Source: an uncultured bacterium
GTDB taxonomy: Bacteria > Bacillota > Clostridia > Oscillospirales > Oscillospiraceae
Reading direction: 5' to 3'
DNA length: 55,916 nucleotides
Assembly (NCBI GenBank): GCA_949293245.1
Contig: CASFCS010000023.1
Span: 1-55,916 of the forward strand
In this document: positions 46,657 to 55,817 of the stretch, piece after piece
Layout of the letters: each line of letters begins with the position of its first letter
Numbering within the stretch: position 1 is the first letter of the stretch
Position numbers and translations under genes: made by a program
The notes under the pieces: model-generated
Told to the model about the DNA's origin: nothing
Database searches by the model: none
Seen by the model: only the letters and a program-made list of their open reading frames with translations

Positions 46657-47787
46657 TCAGAGTTTTTCCTCCAGCTTCCGGCTGTAGGTGTCCCGGAACT
46701 CCTGGAAGCGGCCCTGGTCCAGGGCCTCCCGGATGCGGCGGGTGAGCTCGTTATAGAAATAGAGGTTGTGCATCACCGCCAGGCGCATGGCCAGCATCTC
46801 CCCCGCCACGAAGAGGTGGCGCAGATAGGCCCGGGAGAAGGAGCGGCACACGGGGCAGCCGCACGCCGGGTCGATGGGCCGCTCATCCAGCTTGTACTTC
46901 TCATTTTTGATGTTGAGCGACCCGCTCCAGGTGAAGAGCTTGGCGTGGCGGGCGTTGCGGGCGGGCATGACGCAGTCGAAGAAGTCGATGCCCCGGGCCA
47001 CACCCTCAATGATGTTGGACGGTGTGCCCACCCCCATGAGGTACCGGGGTTTGTCCGCCGGCATGTGGGGCTCCACCGCCTCGATGATGCGGTACATGAC
47101 CTCCGTGGGCTCCCCCACCGCCAGGCCGCCGATGGCGTAGCCGTCGCAGTCAATCTTGGCCGTCTCCTGCATGTGCCACACCCGCAGGTCCTCGTAGGTG
47201 GCCCCCTGGTTGATGCCGAAGAGCATCTGGCCCGGGTTGACGCAGTCAGGCAGGGCATTGAGCCGGTCGTGCTCCGCCTTGCACCGGGCCAGCCAGCGCA
47301 GGGTGCGCTCGCAGGAGGCCTTGGCATAGTCATAGGGGGCGGGGTTCTCCACGCACTCATCAAAGGCCATGGCAATGTCGCTGCCCAGGTTGGACTGGAC
47401 GGCCATAGATTCCTCCGGCCCCATGAAGATCCGCCGCCCGTCGATGTGAGAGGCGAAGGTGACCCCCTCCTCGGAGATCTTCCGCAGGCCGGACAGGGAG
47501 AACACCTGGAAGCCCCCGGAGTCGGTGAGAATGGGGCCGCTCCAGTCCATGAATTTGTGCAGCCCACCCATGGTCTTCACCACCTGGTCCCCCGGGCGGA
47601 GGTGGAGATGGTAGGTGTTGGACAGCTCCACCTGGCACCCCAGGTCCACAAGGTCGTGGGCGGACACCGCCCCCTTGATGGCCCCCTGGGTGCCCACGTT
47701 CATGAATACCGGGGTCTGAACCGTGCCGTGGGGGCAGGTAAAAACGCCTCTGCGGGCCGTGCCCTCGGTTTTGATCAGTCGAAACAT
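46657..47787 (-). CDS. tgt: Queuine tRNA-guanine transglycosylase
   Basis: Swaps guanine-34 for preQ1 in GUN anticodons; 376 residues. Nucleophile and base pocket: DSGGFQVFSLSGLRK and CVMPARNARHAKLFT. Zinc site CGCPVCRSFSRAYLRHLF. It follows queA by 26 bases in the same direction. Confidence 0.95.
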   Translation of the reverse strand: MFRLIKTEGTARRGVFTCPHGTVQTPVFMNVGTQGAIKGAVSAHDLVDLGCQVELSNTYHLHLRPGDQVVKTMGGLHKFMDWSGPILTDSGGFQVFSLSGLRKISEEGVTFASHIDGRRIFMGPEESMAVQSNLGSDIAMAFDECVENPAPYDYAKASCERTLRWLARCKAEHDRLNALPDCVNPGQMLFGINQGATYEDLRVWHMQETAKIDCDGYAIGGLAVGEPTEVMYRIIEAVEPHMPADKPRYLMGVGTPSNIIEGVARGIDFFDCVMPARNARHAKLFTWSGSLNIKNEKYKLDERPIDPACGCPVCRSFSRAYLRHLFVAGEMLAMRLAVMHNLYFYNELTRRIREALDQGRFQEFRDTYSRKLEEKL

Positions 47788-47813
47788 ATCGCAGCTCCTC
47801 TTGGGATAAAATT

Positions 47814-48839
47814 TCAGGAGATGAACATGGCGTCGCCGAAGGAGAAAAAGCGGTACCGCTCCTTCACCGCCTCCTCATAGGCCGCCAGCACGTGCTCCCG
47901 GCCCGCCAGGGCGGACACCAGCATAATGAGGGTGGACTCGGGCAGGTGGAAATTGGTCACCAGGGCGTCCATCACCTTAAAGCGGTAGCCGGGATAGATG
48001 AAGATATTGGTCCAGCCGGAGCGGGGAGACATGGTGCCGTCCTCGGCGGCAAAGGACTCCACCGTCCGGCAGGAGGTGGTGCCCACGCAGATTACCCGCC
48101 CCCCGCCCTGCCGGGTGGCGTTGATGATATCCGCCGTCTCCTGGGAGATCATGCAGAACTCAGAGTGCATCTCGTGGTCCAGGATGTTCTCCTCCTTCAC
48201 CGGGCGGAAGGTGCCAAGGCCCACGTGGAGAGTGACATAGCACACCTTCACCCCCATCTCCCGGATGTGCTCCAGGAGCTCCGGGGTGAAGTGGAGCCCG
48301 GCGGTGGGGGCGGCAGCGGAGCCCACCACCTTGGAATATACCGTCTGGTAACGCTCCTGGTCCCGGAGCTCCTCCTTGATGTAGGGGGGCAGGGGCATCT
48401 TTCCCAGCCGCTCCAGCACCTCCAGGAAGATCCCCCGGTAGTGAAAGCGCACCAGGCGCTTGCCGTCCGCCAGCTCCTGCTCCACCGTGGCGGTAAGCTC
48501 CCCGTCGCCGAAGATCACCTGGGCCCCGGCGCGCAGCTTGCGCCCCGGCCGCACCAGGCACTCCCACAGCCCCTCCCCCTTGTCGGTGAGGAGCAGCACC
48601 TCACAGGCCCCGCCGGTGGGCCGGTGGCCGATGAGCCGGGCAGGCAGCACCCTGGAGTCGTTGAGCACCAGGCAGTCCCCCGGCCGGAGGAACTCCGGCA
48701 GCTCGTAGAAATGGTGGTGGCCCACCTGGCCGGTGACCTTGTCCAGGGTAAGCAGCCGGGAGGCATCCCGCCGGGACAGAGGGGTCTGAGCGATGAGCTC
48801 CTGGGGCAGGTCAAAATTAAAATCCGAAGTTTTTATCAT
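47814..48839 (-). CDS. queA: tRNA preQ1(34) S-adenosylmethionine ribosyltransferase-isomerase
   Basis: Makes epoxyqueuosine from preQ1-tRNA; 341 residues. Start [20 protein letters not shown]; signatures [16 protein letters not shown] and [17 protein letters not shown] and [19 protein letters not shown]. Its ATG overlaps the stop of the SpoIID-type gene upstream. Confidence 0.95.
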   Translation of the reverse strand: MIKTSDFNFDLPQELIAQTPLSRRDASRLLTLDKVTGQVGHHHFYELPEFLRPGDCLVLNDSRVLPARLIGHRPTGGACEVLLLTDKGEGLWECLVRPGRKLRAGAQVIFGDGELTATVEQELADGKRLVRFHYRGIFLEVLERLGKMPLPPYIKEELRDQERYQTVYSKVVGSAAAPTAGLHFTPELLEHIREMGVKVCYVTLHVGLGTFRPVKEENILDHEMHSEFCMISQETADIINATRQGGGRVICVGTTSCRTVESFAAEDGTMSPRSGWTNIFIYPGYRFKVMDALVTNFHLPESTLIMLVSALAGREHVLAAYEEAVKERYRFFSFGDAMFIS

Positions 48840-50494
48840 GTCGTAACAGTGACTCCCGTAAAATAGAATTTGAGGATCTGGTCGTAAGTATAGCCCCGGT
48901 TGGCCATGGCGTAGGCCCCCCACTGGCTCATGCCCACGGAGTGGCCCCATCCGCTGCCGGTAAAGGTAAAGGTAAAGGTAAAGGTGGTGCTCGCCTGGGC
49001 GCTCTGGCCCGTCTGGCTCACCCCGTCCCCGGTGATGACGTAGGCGTCTCCGGTGATGGCGGTCACATTGCCGCTGCCGTCAATGGCGTAGGCCCCGTCG
49101 GTGCCCTGGATGGTGGAGCTGCCGCCGTTGACATAGAGGGTGTCGTCCCCCTGGCCGCCGGAACCGGTGATGTCGTAGCGCAGGGAACGCAGGCCGAAGA
49201 TGGTGCGGGCGGGCTCCTTGGAGATGGACCACTCCTTCCCCTTGTCATCCACGAAGGTGACGGTATACACGTTTCCTGTTTCGGTGCGCTTGGTCACCTG
49301 GGCGCTGACGATGGTGGAGCAGTTGCGGCCGCTGGCCTGCAGCTTGGCAGTGAGCTCCTGGGCGGTAAAGGTGACGGTCCAGTTGTAGTTGGAGATCTTG
49401 TCCGCCACGTCGGCCTCATAGGGGTCTATCACGCCCTTGAGGTAGGGATAGGCCGTCACCCACACGTTTTCCGAGGACTCGGTGCCCCCGCCGTCGCTGG
49501 AGAAGAAGAAGGTGGTGGCATAGGACCCGTTGTACTGCACGGTGACGCCGGCGGTGCCGTCCACGGCGGAGTCGGTGCGGGTGGTGGCGCTGGCGGTGCC
49601 CTTATACACCTGGCAGTCGGTCACGGAGCACAGGTCAAAGCCGTAGGACTTGTGCTTGTTCAGGTTGCACAGGGCATAGGTCCGGGCGCACACCGCCTGG
49701 GCCTTCAGGGCCTCCAGAGGCCAGGAGCTGCTCATCTCGTAGGGGATGACCCCCTTGACATAGTCCCCCAGGGGGAGGATATTCACCACCGTCAGGCTGC
49801 CTCCCCCCACCCGCTGGAAGCGGAAGGAGCCGTAGTAGGTGGCGGAGCCGTATTTGGTGACCGTTTTGCCCCCAGTGGAGATGGGCTCCACCCCCAGGCC
49901 GGTGCCGCTGCCCTGGTCGTCTATCTGGAAGAGGATGCGGGTGGTGCCCGCGGCGGTGACCGAGATGCCGTACTGGCTGGTCTCCCCCACGGTGGCCCCG
50001 GCCACGGCGTCCGCCGCCGTCTGGGCGGCGGCCCGGGAGGTGTAGGATCCGCTGCGGACGTACCAGGTGCCGCCCACCCAGGCGGGGAATCCGTCGCTCA
50101 CCGCCAGGGCCGCAGCGGCGGCCGCAGCGCCGTCGGCATAACTGCCGGGAAGCTGGACGTGATAACACCCCACGGCGCCCTTTCCGGCGTCGGTGGTGCT
50201 GTAGCTGCCCGAGGAGGTGAGATAGAGATTGTGGGTTTTGAGGGCGGAGATGGCGGTCTCCCCCGTCTCCATCAGAGAGACGAAGGCGTTGGAGCTGTCG
50301 AAGTACCCCAGGCGGAAGCCGCTGCCGGTGCTGTTGGTGAGGGTGCCGGACACCACTGTAGCGCTGCCGTAGCTCAGACCGATGCGCACCAGGGTCTGGT
50401 CAATGGCGGTACCACTGGCCGCCTGGGCCGCACTCCCCAGGCACACAGCCAGCGCCAGGGTCAGCATCACAACTTGCACGAATCTCTTCTTCAT
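48836..50494 (-). CDS. SpoIID/LytB-domain secreted protein
   Basis: 552 residues. Signal peptide (residues 1-26), a SPOR-like repeat region (about 105-200), then the SpoIID/LytB domain: [57 protein letters not shown], and the end [20 protein letters not shown]. Lytic transglycosylase-like domain that cuts stem-peptide-free glycan in sporulation or cell-wall turnover. [10 protein letters not shown] stretch near the end is encoded by four GGTAAA units (48959-48982 on the plus strand). It is coupled to queA. Confidence 0.9.
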   Translation of the reverse strand: MKKRFVQVVMLTLALAVCLGSAAQAASGTAIDQTLVRIGLSYGSATVVSGTLTNSTGSGFRLGYFDSSNAFVSLMETGETAISALKTHNLYLTSSGSYSTTDAGKGAVGCYHVQLPGSYADGAAAAAAALAVSDGFPAWVGGTWYVRSGSYTSRAAAQTAADAVAGATVGETSQYGISVTAAGTTRILFQIDDQGSGTGLGVEPISTGGKTVTKYGSATYYGSFRFQRVGGGSLTVVNILPLGDYVKGVIPYEMSSSWPLEALKAQAVCARTYALCNLNKHKSYGFDLCSVTDCQVYKGTASATTRTDSAVDGTAGVTVQYNGSYATTFFFSSDGGGTESSENVWVTAYPYLKGVIDPYEADVADKISNYNWTVTFTAQELTAKLQASGRNCSTIVSAQVTKRTETGNVYTVTFVDDKGKEWSISKEPARTIFGLRSLRYDITGSGGQGDDTLYVNGGSSTIQGTDGAYAIDGSGNVTAITGDAYVITGDGVSQTGQSAQASTTFTFTFTFTGSGWGHSVGMSQWGAYAMANRGYTYDQILKFYFTGVTVTT

Positions 50495-50532
50495 GGGTCG
50501 CTCCTTTTCTCCAAAACTTTAGCATGCTAAAA

Positions 50533-50562
50533 TTGACACAGACACAAAAAGTGTGGTAACAT
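50533..50562 (+). promoter_or_regulatory. Promoter of asd-dapA-dapB
   Basis: TTGACA (50533-50538), 18-base spacer, TAACAT (50557-50562). The leader contains a GGTACCG palindrome (50577-50599). Confidence 0.55.
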
Positions 50563-50576
50563 AATTTATCTGTATG

Positions 50577-50599
50577 GGTACCGCCCTAATCCGGTACCA
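50577..50599 (+). promoter_or_regulatory. GGTACCG inverted repeat in the asd leader
   Basis: GGTACCG (50577-50583), 9-base centre, CGGTACC (50593-50599), just downstream of the promoter. Could be an operator or a short RNA hairpin; too small for a lysine riboswitch. Confidence 0.4.
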
Positions 50600-50695
50600 G
50601 GACAGACAATTTATTATAGTACATTATCCGGCCCTTTTTCAACCACTGAATTTCACCCGCAGCGGTGGATGGGCCGGACAGGAGGGATCCGTGTC

Positions 50696-51781
50696 ATGGA
50701 AAAGTACAAAGTTGGAGTCATCGGCGGAACGGGTATGGTGGGGCAGCGCTTCATCTCCCTGATGGAAAATCACCCCTGGTTCCAGCTCACCGCCATTGCC
50801 GCCAGCCCCCGCTCCGCGGGCAAGCGCTATGAGGAGGCCGTGGCCGGCCGCTGGGCAATGGACACCCCCATCCCCGCCCAGGCCAAGGACATGGTGGTCC
50901 TCAACGCCGAGGCCGACGTGGAGAAGATCGCCGGGATGGTGGACTTTGTCTTCTCCGCCGTGGACATGAAAAAGGATGAGATCCGCGCCCTGGAGGAGCA
51001 GTATGCCAAGGCCGAGTGCCCCGTGGTGTCCAACAACTCCGCCCACCGCTGGACGCCCGACGTGCCCATGGTGGTGCCCGAGATCAACCCCGAGCACATC
51101 CAGGTCATCCACGACCAGCGCAAGCGCCTGGGCACCAGCCGGGGCTTCATCGCCGTCAAATCCAACTGCTCCATCCAGAGCTATGTGCCCGCCCTCTCCC
51201 CCCTGCGCAAGTTCGGCATCGAGAAGATCCTGGTGTGCACCTACCAGGCCATCTCCGGCGCCGGCAAGACCTTCGAGACCTGGCCCGAGATGGTGGACAA
51301 TCTCATCCCCTACATCGGCGGCGAGGAGGAGAAGAGCGAGCAGGAGCCCCTGAAGGTGTGGGGCAAGGTGGAAAACGGCGTCATCGTCAGCGCTGACTCC
51401 CCCTCCATTACCGCCCAGTGCCTGCGGGTGCCCGTGTCCAACGGCCACACCGCCGCGGTCTTTGTCACCTTCCAGAACAAGCCCACCATGGAAGAGATGA
51501 AGGAGATCTGGGCCTCCTTCCGGGGACGGCCCCAGGAGCTGGAGCTCCCCACCGCCCCCAAGCAGTTCCTCTACTACTTCGAGGAGAACGACCGGCCCCA
51601 GGCCAAGCTGGACCGCAATCTGGAGGGGGGCATGGCCGTGTCCGTGGGCCGGCTGCGGCCCGACACCCAGTACGACTACAAGTTTGTCTCCCTCTCCCAC
51701 AACACGCTGCGGGGCGCCGCCGGCGGCGCCGTGCTCCTGGCTGAGCTGCTGTGCGCCGAGGGCTTCATCACCCGGCGCTGA
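50696..51781 (+). CDS. asd: Aspartate-semialdehyde dehydrogenase, archaeal/fungal-type
   Basis: 361 residues. NADP loop VGVIGGTGMVGQRFISLM; nucleophile Cys in VKSNCSIQSYVPAL; YQAISGAGKTFETW and the late His in RVPVSNGHTAAVFV. Length and SNCSIQ motif suit the archaeal/eukaryotic branch rather than the enterobacterial one. GGAGGG lies ahead of ATG 50696. First gene of a lysine/diaminopimelate operon. Confidence 0.94.
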   Translation: MEKYKVGVIGGTGMVGQRFISLMENHPWFQLTAIAASPRSAGKRYEEAVAGRWAMDTPIPAQAKDMVVLNAEADVEKIAGMVDFVFSAVDMKKDEIRALEEQYAKAECPVVSNNSAHRWTPDVPMVVPEINPEHIQVIHDQRKRLGTSRGFIAVKSNCSIQSYVPALSPLRKFGIEKILVCTYQAISGAGKTFETWPEMVDNLIPYIGGEEEKSEQEPLKVWGKVENGVIVSADSPSITAQCLRVPVSNGHTAAVFVTFQNKPTMEEMKEIWASFRGRPQELELPTAPKQFLYYFEENDRPQAKLDRNLEGGMAVSVGRLRPDTQYDYKFVSLSHNTLRGAAGGAVLLAELLCAEGFITRR

Positions 51782-51835
51782 CCTCCCCCCCTGTCCCGCC
51801 CATCAACCGATTCCAACAGAAAGGGTGTGTATGTT

Positions 51836-52723
51836 ATGCGTACTCCTGTCTTTACCGGCGCCTGTCCCGCCCTGGTCACCCCCTTTGACGCCCAGGGCGC
51901 CATCAACTACGACGTGTTCGCCAAACAGATCGACTTTCAGATCCAGCACGGGGTGGACGCCGTGTGCGTCTGCGGCACCACCGGCGAGTCCGCCACCATG
52001 TCCATCCGGGAGCACATCGCCGCAGTGGAGTTCTGCGTGCGCCATGTGGACCACCGGGTGAAGGTGATCGCCGGCACCGGCAGTAACGACACCTCCGCCG
52101 CCGTCTACCTCTCCCGCCACGCCCAGGAATCCGGGGCGGACGCCATTTTGGTGGTGACCCCCTACTACAACAAGGCCACCCAGACGGGGCTGATCCGCCA
52201 CTATGAGTACATCGCCGACCGGGTGGACATCCCCATGATCCTCTACAACGTGCCCAGCCGCACCGGCGTGTCCTTCACCGCGGAGAGTTATCAGGTCCTC
52301 TCCCGCAACCCCAAGATCAACGGCGTGAAGGAGGCCTCGGGGAACTTCTCCCTCCTAGCCCATACCCGCTGCCTGTGCGGGGACGACTTCTACATCTGGT
52401 CCGGCAACGACGACCAGGTGGTGCCCATGATGAGCCTGGGGGCCAAGGGGGTTATCTCCGTGGTGTCCAACATTGCTCCGGAGGTTATGGTGCGCATGTC
52501 CCACCTGTGCCTGGAGGGGCAGTATGAGGAGGCCGCCCGGATGCAGATCCAGTACATGGACTTCATCGACGCCCTCTTCCTGGAGGTCAACCCCATTCCG
52601 GTGAAGTGCGCCATGAACCTGCTGGGCATGGAGGCAGGCCCCCTGCGCCTGCCCCTGTGCGAGATGTCCCCCGCCAACCTGGAGAAGCTGAAAAACGCCA
52701 TGTCCCGTCTGGGCATCCTGTAA
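51836..52723 (+). CDS. dapA: 4-hydroxy-tetrahydrodipicolinate synthase
   Basis: 295 residues, TIM barrel. GTTGESATMSIREHIAAVEF, YYNKATQTGLIRHYEYIAD, ILYNVPSRTGVSFT (Tyr) and Schiff-base Lys in INGVKEASGNFSLLA. Starts ATG 51836 after AAGGG. Condenses aspartate semialdehyde and pyruvate toward diaminopimelate. Confidence 0.95.
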   Translation: MRTPVFTGACPALVTPFDAQGAINYDVFAKQIDFQIQHGVDAVCVCGTTGESATMSIREHIAAVEFCVRHVDHRVKVIAGTGSNDTSAAVYLSRHAQESGADAILVVTPYYNKATQTGLIRHYEYIADRVDIPMILYNVPSRTGVSFTAESYQVLSRNPKINGVKEASGNFSLLAHTRCLCGDDFYIWSGNDDQVVPMMSLGAKGVISVVSNIAPEVMVRMSHLCLEGQYEEAARMQIQYMDFIDALFLEVNPIPVKCAMNLLGMEAGPLRLPLCEMSPANLEKLKNAMSRLGIL

Positions 52724-52739
52724 GAAGGCTGTGATACCA

Positions 52740-53495
52740 ATGATACGTGTGATGATCTCCGGCTGCTGCGGCCACATGGGCCGGGTGGTCTCCCAGCTGT
52801 GCCTGGAGGACCCCCAGATCCAGGTGGTGGCCGGCGTGGATATCCTGGGGGGCGGCAGCCAGGACTACCCCGTGTTCTCCTCCCCCGCCCAGTGTGAGGC
52901 CCAGGTGGATGTGGTCATCGACTTTTCCGCCCCCGCCGCCCTCCCCGCCCTGCTGGAGTACGCCCTGGCCACCCGCACCCCCCTGGTGCTGGCTACCACC
53001 GGGTACAACCAGGAGGACCTGGAGCGCATCCAGGATGCCGCCCGTCAGGTGCCCCTGTTCCGCTCGGCCAACATGTCCCTGGGGATCAACGTGCTGCTGG
53101 ACCTGGTGCGCCGGGCCGCTGCCGTGCTGGGAGAGGGCTGCGACATCGAGATCATAGAGCGCCACCACCACCGCAAGGTGGACGCCCCCAGCGGCACCGC
53201 CCTGATGATCGCCGACGCCGCCTCCTCCGCCCTGCCCCGCCCGGCGGAGTACGTCTACGACCGCCACAGCGTCCGCAAGCCCCGGGACCCCGGGGAGATC
53301 GGCATCTCCGCCGTCCGGGGGGGCACCATCGTGGGAGACCACACGGTGCTCTTTGCCGGCCATGATGAGACCATCGAGATCTCCCACCACGCCGCCTCCC
53401 GGGAGATCTTTGCCGCCGGCGCCGTCCGGGCGGCCAAGTTCCTCAGCCAGGTCCAGGCCCCCGGCCTGTACGACATGGCCAGCCTGCTGGGCTGA
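52740..53495 (+). CDS. dapB: 4-hydroxy-tetrahydrodipicolinate reductase
   Basis: 251 residues. Cofactor loop MISGCCGHMGRVV (GxxGxMG), VVIDFSAPAALPALLEYAL, catalytic EIIERHHHRKVDAPSGTALM, and GTIVGDHTVLFAGHDETIEI. Start ATG 52740 follows AAGG by 11 bases. Ends the operon; the aminotransferase and epimerase steps lie elsewhere. Confidence 0.95.
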   Translation: MIRVMISGCCGHMGRVVSQLCLEDPQIQVVAGVDILGGGSQDYPVFSSPAQCEAQVDVVIDFSAPAALPALLEYALATRTPLVLATTGYNQEDLERIQDAARQVPLFRSANMSLGINVLLDLVRRAAAVLGEGCDIEIIERHHHRKVDAPSGTALMIADAASSALPRPAEYVYDRHSVRKPRDPGEIGISAVRGGTIVGDHTVLFAGHDETIEISHHAASREIFAAGAVRAAKFLSQVQAPGLYDMASLLG

Positions 53496-53511
53496 GAACC
53501 CGCTCATACCG

Positions 53512-53551
53512 TCAAGCGCCGCGGGATGGAAACATCCTGCGGCGCTTTTTG
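53512..53551 (+). terminator. Terminator of asd-dapA-dapB
   Basis: GCGCCGC-GGGATG and CATCC-TGCGGCGC with a GAAA loop, then TTTTTG. Confidence 0.85.
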
Positions 53552-53629
53552 TCCGTCACCAATTCCAATGCCCCCCATAGAATGGATTGAAAGGGACCCT
53601 TTCACCATCAACCATCGGGAGGTATTACG

Positions 53630-54460
53630 ATGCCTGAATCCATCCAACCCGGGCCTGTGTGCGACACCGTGGGCATCCGCGAGGCGGTCTGCATCCATAC
53701 CCGCAAGATTTTTGACAGCTGCCGGGACCAGGACTGTATCGAGGACCTGCGGGTCTACCCCACCACCAGCTCCCAGGCCATTCTGGACCGGGCGGTGAGC
53801 GTGAAGGCCCGCCGGGCCGAGCTGCTGCGGGCCTGTCTGTCGGTGGAGCCCGTCAGCTTCAACCGGGGCTTCTACGCCGTGGACGTGCGCTACTTCTACC
53901 GCATCACCGCCGACGCTTTCGTAGGGGCCGCCCGGCCCATGGAGGTGGTGGGCCTGGCGGTGTTTGACAAGCGGGTGATCCTCTTCGGCAGCGAGGGCTG
54001 TGTGAAGTCCTTCCGCTCTGACGTGCCCTGCTGCTCCTTCAATGAGGATGCCCTCAAATGCGACGCTTTGCCCACTGCCGTAGCGGAGGCGGTGGACCCC
54101 ATCATCCTCCACATCAAGCTGGCCGACCACTGCCACCCCTGCGGCTGCGAGTGCGAGTGCACCGGCATCCCCGCCGGCATCACCGACGCCTTCGGCTGCG
54201 AGCTGGCCTTCTCCCACCAGGGCAAGCGGCTGTATGTCACCCTGGGGCAGTTTTCCATCATCCGTCTGGAGCGGGATACGCAGTTACTTATTCCCGCCTA
54301 TGACTACTGCATGCCCCAGAAGGAGTGTGACTGCGGCGGCACTCCCTGTGTGGAGGACCCCTGCGAGGCCTTCCGGAAGGTTCAGTTCCCTGTGGACCAG
54401 TTCTTCCCCCCTGACCACACCCCCCGGAAAGAGAGCAAGCAGGGAAACTGCAGCTGCTGA
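53630..54460 (+). CDS. Cys-rich protein of unknown function, possible spore coat component
   Basis: 276 residues, cytoplasmic by lack of signal. The N-terminal half (CIHTRKIFDSCRDQDCIEDL; FNRGFYAVDVRYFYRI) looks folded; Cys clusters follow (HCHPCGCECEC, and the late CMPQKECDCGGTPCVEDPCE, then ending GNCSC). High Cys content in a sporeformer suggests a spore coat or crust protein that crosslinks; this is inference, and no named family is claimed. GGGAGGT precedes the ATG. Monocistronic. Confidence 0.65.
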   Translation: MPESIQPGPVCDTVGIREAVCIHTRKIFDSCRDQDCIEDLRVYPTTSSQAILDRAVSVKARRAELLRACLSVEPVSFNRGFYAVDVRYFYRITADAFVGAARPMEVVGLAVFDKRVILFGSEGCVKSFRSDVPCCSFNEDALKCDALPTAVAEAVDPIILHIKLADHCHPCGCECECTGIPAGITDAFGCELAFSHQGKRLYVTLGQFSIIRLERDTQLLIPAYDYCMPQKECDCGGTPCVEDPCEAFRKVQFPVDQFFPPDHTPRKESKQGNCSC

Positions 54461-54472
54461 AACCCACCAAAA

Positions 54473-54503
54473 AGCGGGCGATGCCGAACCGGCATCGCCC
54501 GCT
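54473..54503. terminator. Terminator between convergent genes
   Basis: GCGGGCGATGCCG (54474-54486) and CGGCATCGCCCGC; AAAA before, T-poor after, so best for the minus direction. Confidence 0.78.
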
Positions 54504-54507
54504 GGAT

Positions 54508-55221
54508 TTATGCCTCCGCCGGAGGCCCCTCTTTTTTGTCCCCCTCTTTTCCGAATCGTTGGAGCAGTCTGGCCTCCAGCACGTCGCCGTACTTCATGCC
54601 CACCACGAACACCGCCGCTGCAGCCAGACCGATGAGCACCATGCCCCACCAGGGAATGGCCACTGTGGCGCTCCCTACGGCACAAGATACCAGCAACCCC
54701 CATGGCCGTGTAAACAGGGCAATCAAGAAAAACCGCCGGGTGGGCACGGTGGTGAGGCCCGCCAGGATGCAGATAATGTCATCCGGGAAAAAGGGCATCA
54801 GGAACACCAGCACCAGGAAGGGGTCCTGCTTGCGCTGAATGATGTCCAGATATTTTTCCGATACATGGCGCCCCACAAACCGGTCGGCAAAGGGCCGCCC
54901 CAGCTGCCGGGCCAGGAGAAAGACGATCATGGACCCCAGGAGCACCGCGGAAAAGGTGAGGGCAAAGGTCTCCCACATGCCGAAGAGCATCGCCCCCGCC
55001 GCGGCGGACAGATTGCTTGGAATGGGGGCCACAATGACAGACAGCAGCTGCAGCAGGAAAAACAGGATCTGCCCAAAGGGGGAGAATCCGTCGATATAGG
55101 CCGCCATATCCTCGGGGCTGGACAGGTGCTGGAAAAAGCCCGTGGTGTACAGGAAGATCCCCGCCGCCGCCAGAGCCGCCACCAGGACCGCTACCAGCAA
55201 AATGGTACGTCTTGCTTTCAT
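54508..55221 (-). CDS. VTT-domain (DedA/TVP38-like) membrane protein
   Basis: 237 residues, five to six membrane segments. VTT signature: PSNLSAAAGAMLFGMWETFA, and the later FLMPFFPDDIICILAGLTTV with conserved Pro/Asp. Such proteins are lipid scramblases or undecaprenyl-phosphate flippases in other bacteria. Start ATG 55221 follows GGAGTGAGGG. Single gene. Confidence 0.87.
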   Translation of the reverse strand: MKARRTILLVAVLVAALAAAGIFLYTTGFFQHLSSPEDMAAYIDGFSPFGQILFFLLQLLSVIVAPIPSNLSAAAGAMLFGMWETFALTFSAVLLGSMIVFLLARQLGRPFADRFVGRHVSEKYLDIIQRKQDPFLVLVFLMPFFPDDIICILAGLTTVPTRRFFLIALFTRPWGLLVSCAVGSATVAIPWWGMVLIGLAAAAVFVVGMKYGDVLEARLLQRFGKEGDKKEGPPAEA

Positions 55222-55362
55222 CGCCCTCACTCCAAACCGTGATGCTAACAAGATACCACAATTTCCCCTGTCTGGCTACGGTCTTTCCTTTTAAGTCCAT
55301 TAAAATTTTCTGAAAACAGCCTGGGCGGACCAGCTGCGGGCCCGCCCAGGAAATACGGATAT

Positions 55363-55391
55363 GAAAAATCCCACACAAAACGCTGTGTGGG
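55363..55391 (-). terminator. Terminator-like hairpin after the tiny ORF
   Basis: CCCACACA (55370-55377) and TGTGTGGG (55384-55391); minus-strand transcript then reads ATTTTTC. A second hairpin (CCTGGGCGG/CCGCCCAGG) lies at 55320-55350. Confidence 0.65.
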
Positions 55392-55423
55392 CTGTCTCAA
55401 TGGGAGGATCACGCCTTATGCGC

Positions 55424-55498
55424 TCACCGCTCGCTGGGAACCACACTGTTGTCCTGGCCGAAAATCAGATCGTCCACATCCAGAGCCTTCTTCATCAT
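55424..55498 (-). CDS. Tiny ORF with strong ribosome site (24 residues)
   Basis: Starts MMKKALDVDDLIFGQDNS and ends PSER. GGGAGGTGA stands 5 bases ahead of the ATG, a possible extended -10 (TGG-TATGAT, plus strand 55526-55534) precedes it, and a terminator follows. Candidate small protein or leader peptide; acidic-amphipathic middle. No family recognised. Confidence 0.4.
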   Translation of the reverse strand: MMKKALDVDDLIFGQDNSVVPSER

Positions 55499-55624
55499 CT
55501 CATTCACCTCCCTTCCGTTGATGGTTTTATCATACCACATTTCATATCAAATTTCTATGGATTTTTCGTAAAGTTTTTGTCAGGCGGGCGCTGCTGCTTC
55601 CCATATAATTTTTTAAATTACCCC

Positions 55625-55653
55625 TTGCAAAACGAAGATGGATGTGGTATATT
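55625..55653 (+). promoter_or_regulatory. tRNA-Gly promoter
   Basis: TTGCAA (55625-55630), 17-base spacer, TATATT (55648-55653), 17 bases ahead of the tRNA. Confidence 0.7.
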
Positions 55654-55670
55654 GTATGAGTCGTTCCGAT

Positions 55671-55744
55671 GCAGGTGTAGTTCAATGGTAGAATGTCAGC
55701 TTCCCAAGCTGAACACGGGGGTTCGATTCCCCTCACCTGCTCCA
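55671..55744 (+). tRNA. tRNA-Gly(CCC)
   Basis: 74 bases with encoded CCA. Acceptor GCAGGTG/CACCTGC, anticodon loop TTCCCAA on TCAGC/GCTGA, T loop GGG-TTCGATT-CCC. Confidence 0.95.
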
Positions 55745-55748
55745 CAAT

Positions 55749-55794
55749 AAAAATCCCCGAAACTTTTCAGCGAAAGGTTTCGGGGATTTTTATA
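55749..55794 (+). terminator. Terminator of tRNA-Gly
   Basis: AAAAATCCCCGAAAC (55749-55763) and GTTTCGGGGATTTTT (55777-55791). Confidence 0.92.
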
Positions 55795-55817
55795 TCTTTT
55801 CATGTGCTCTTGGATGT

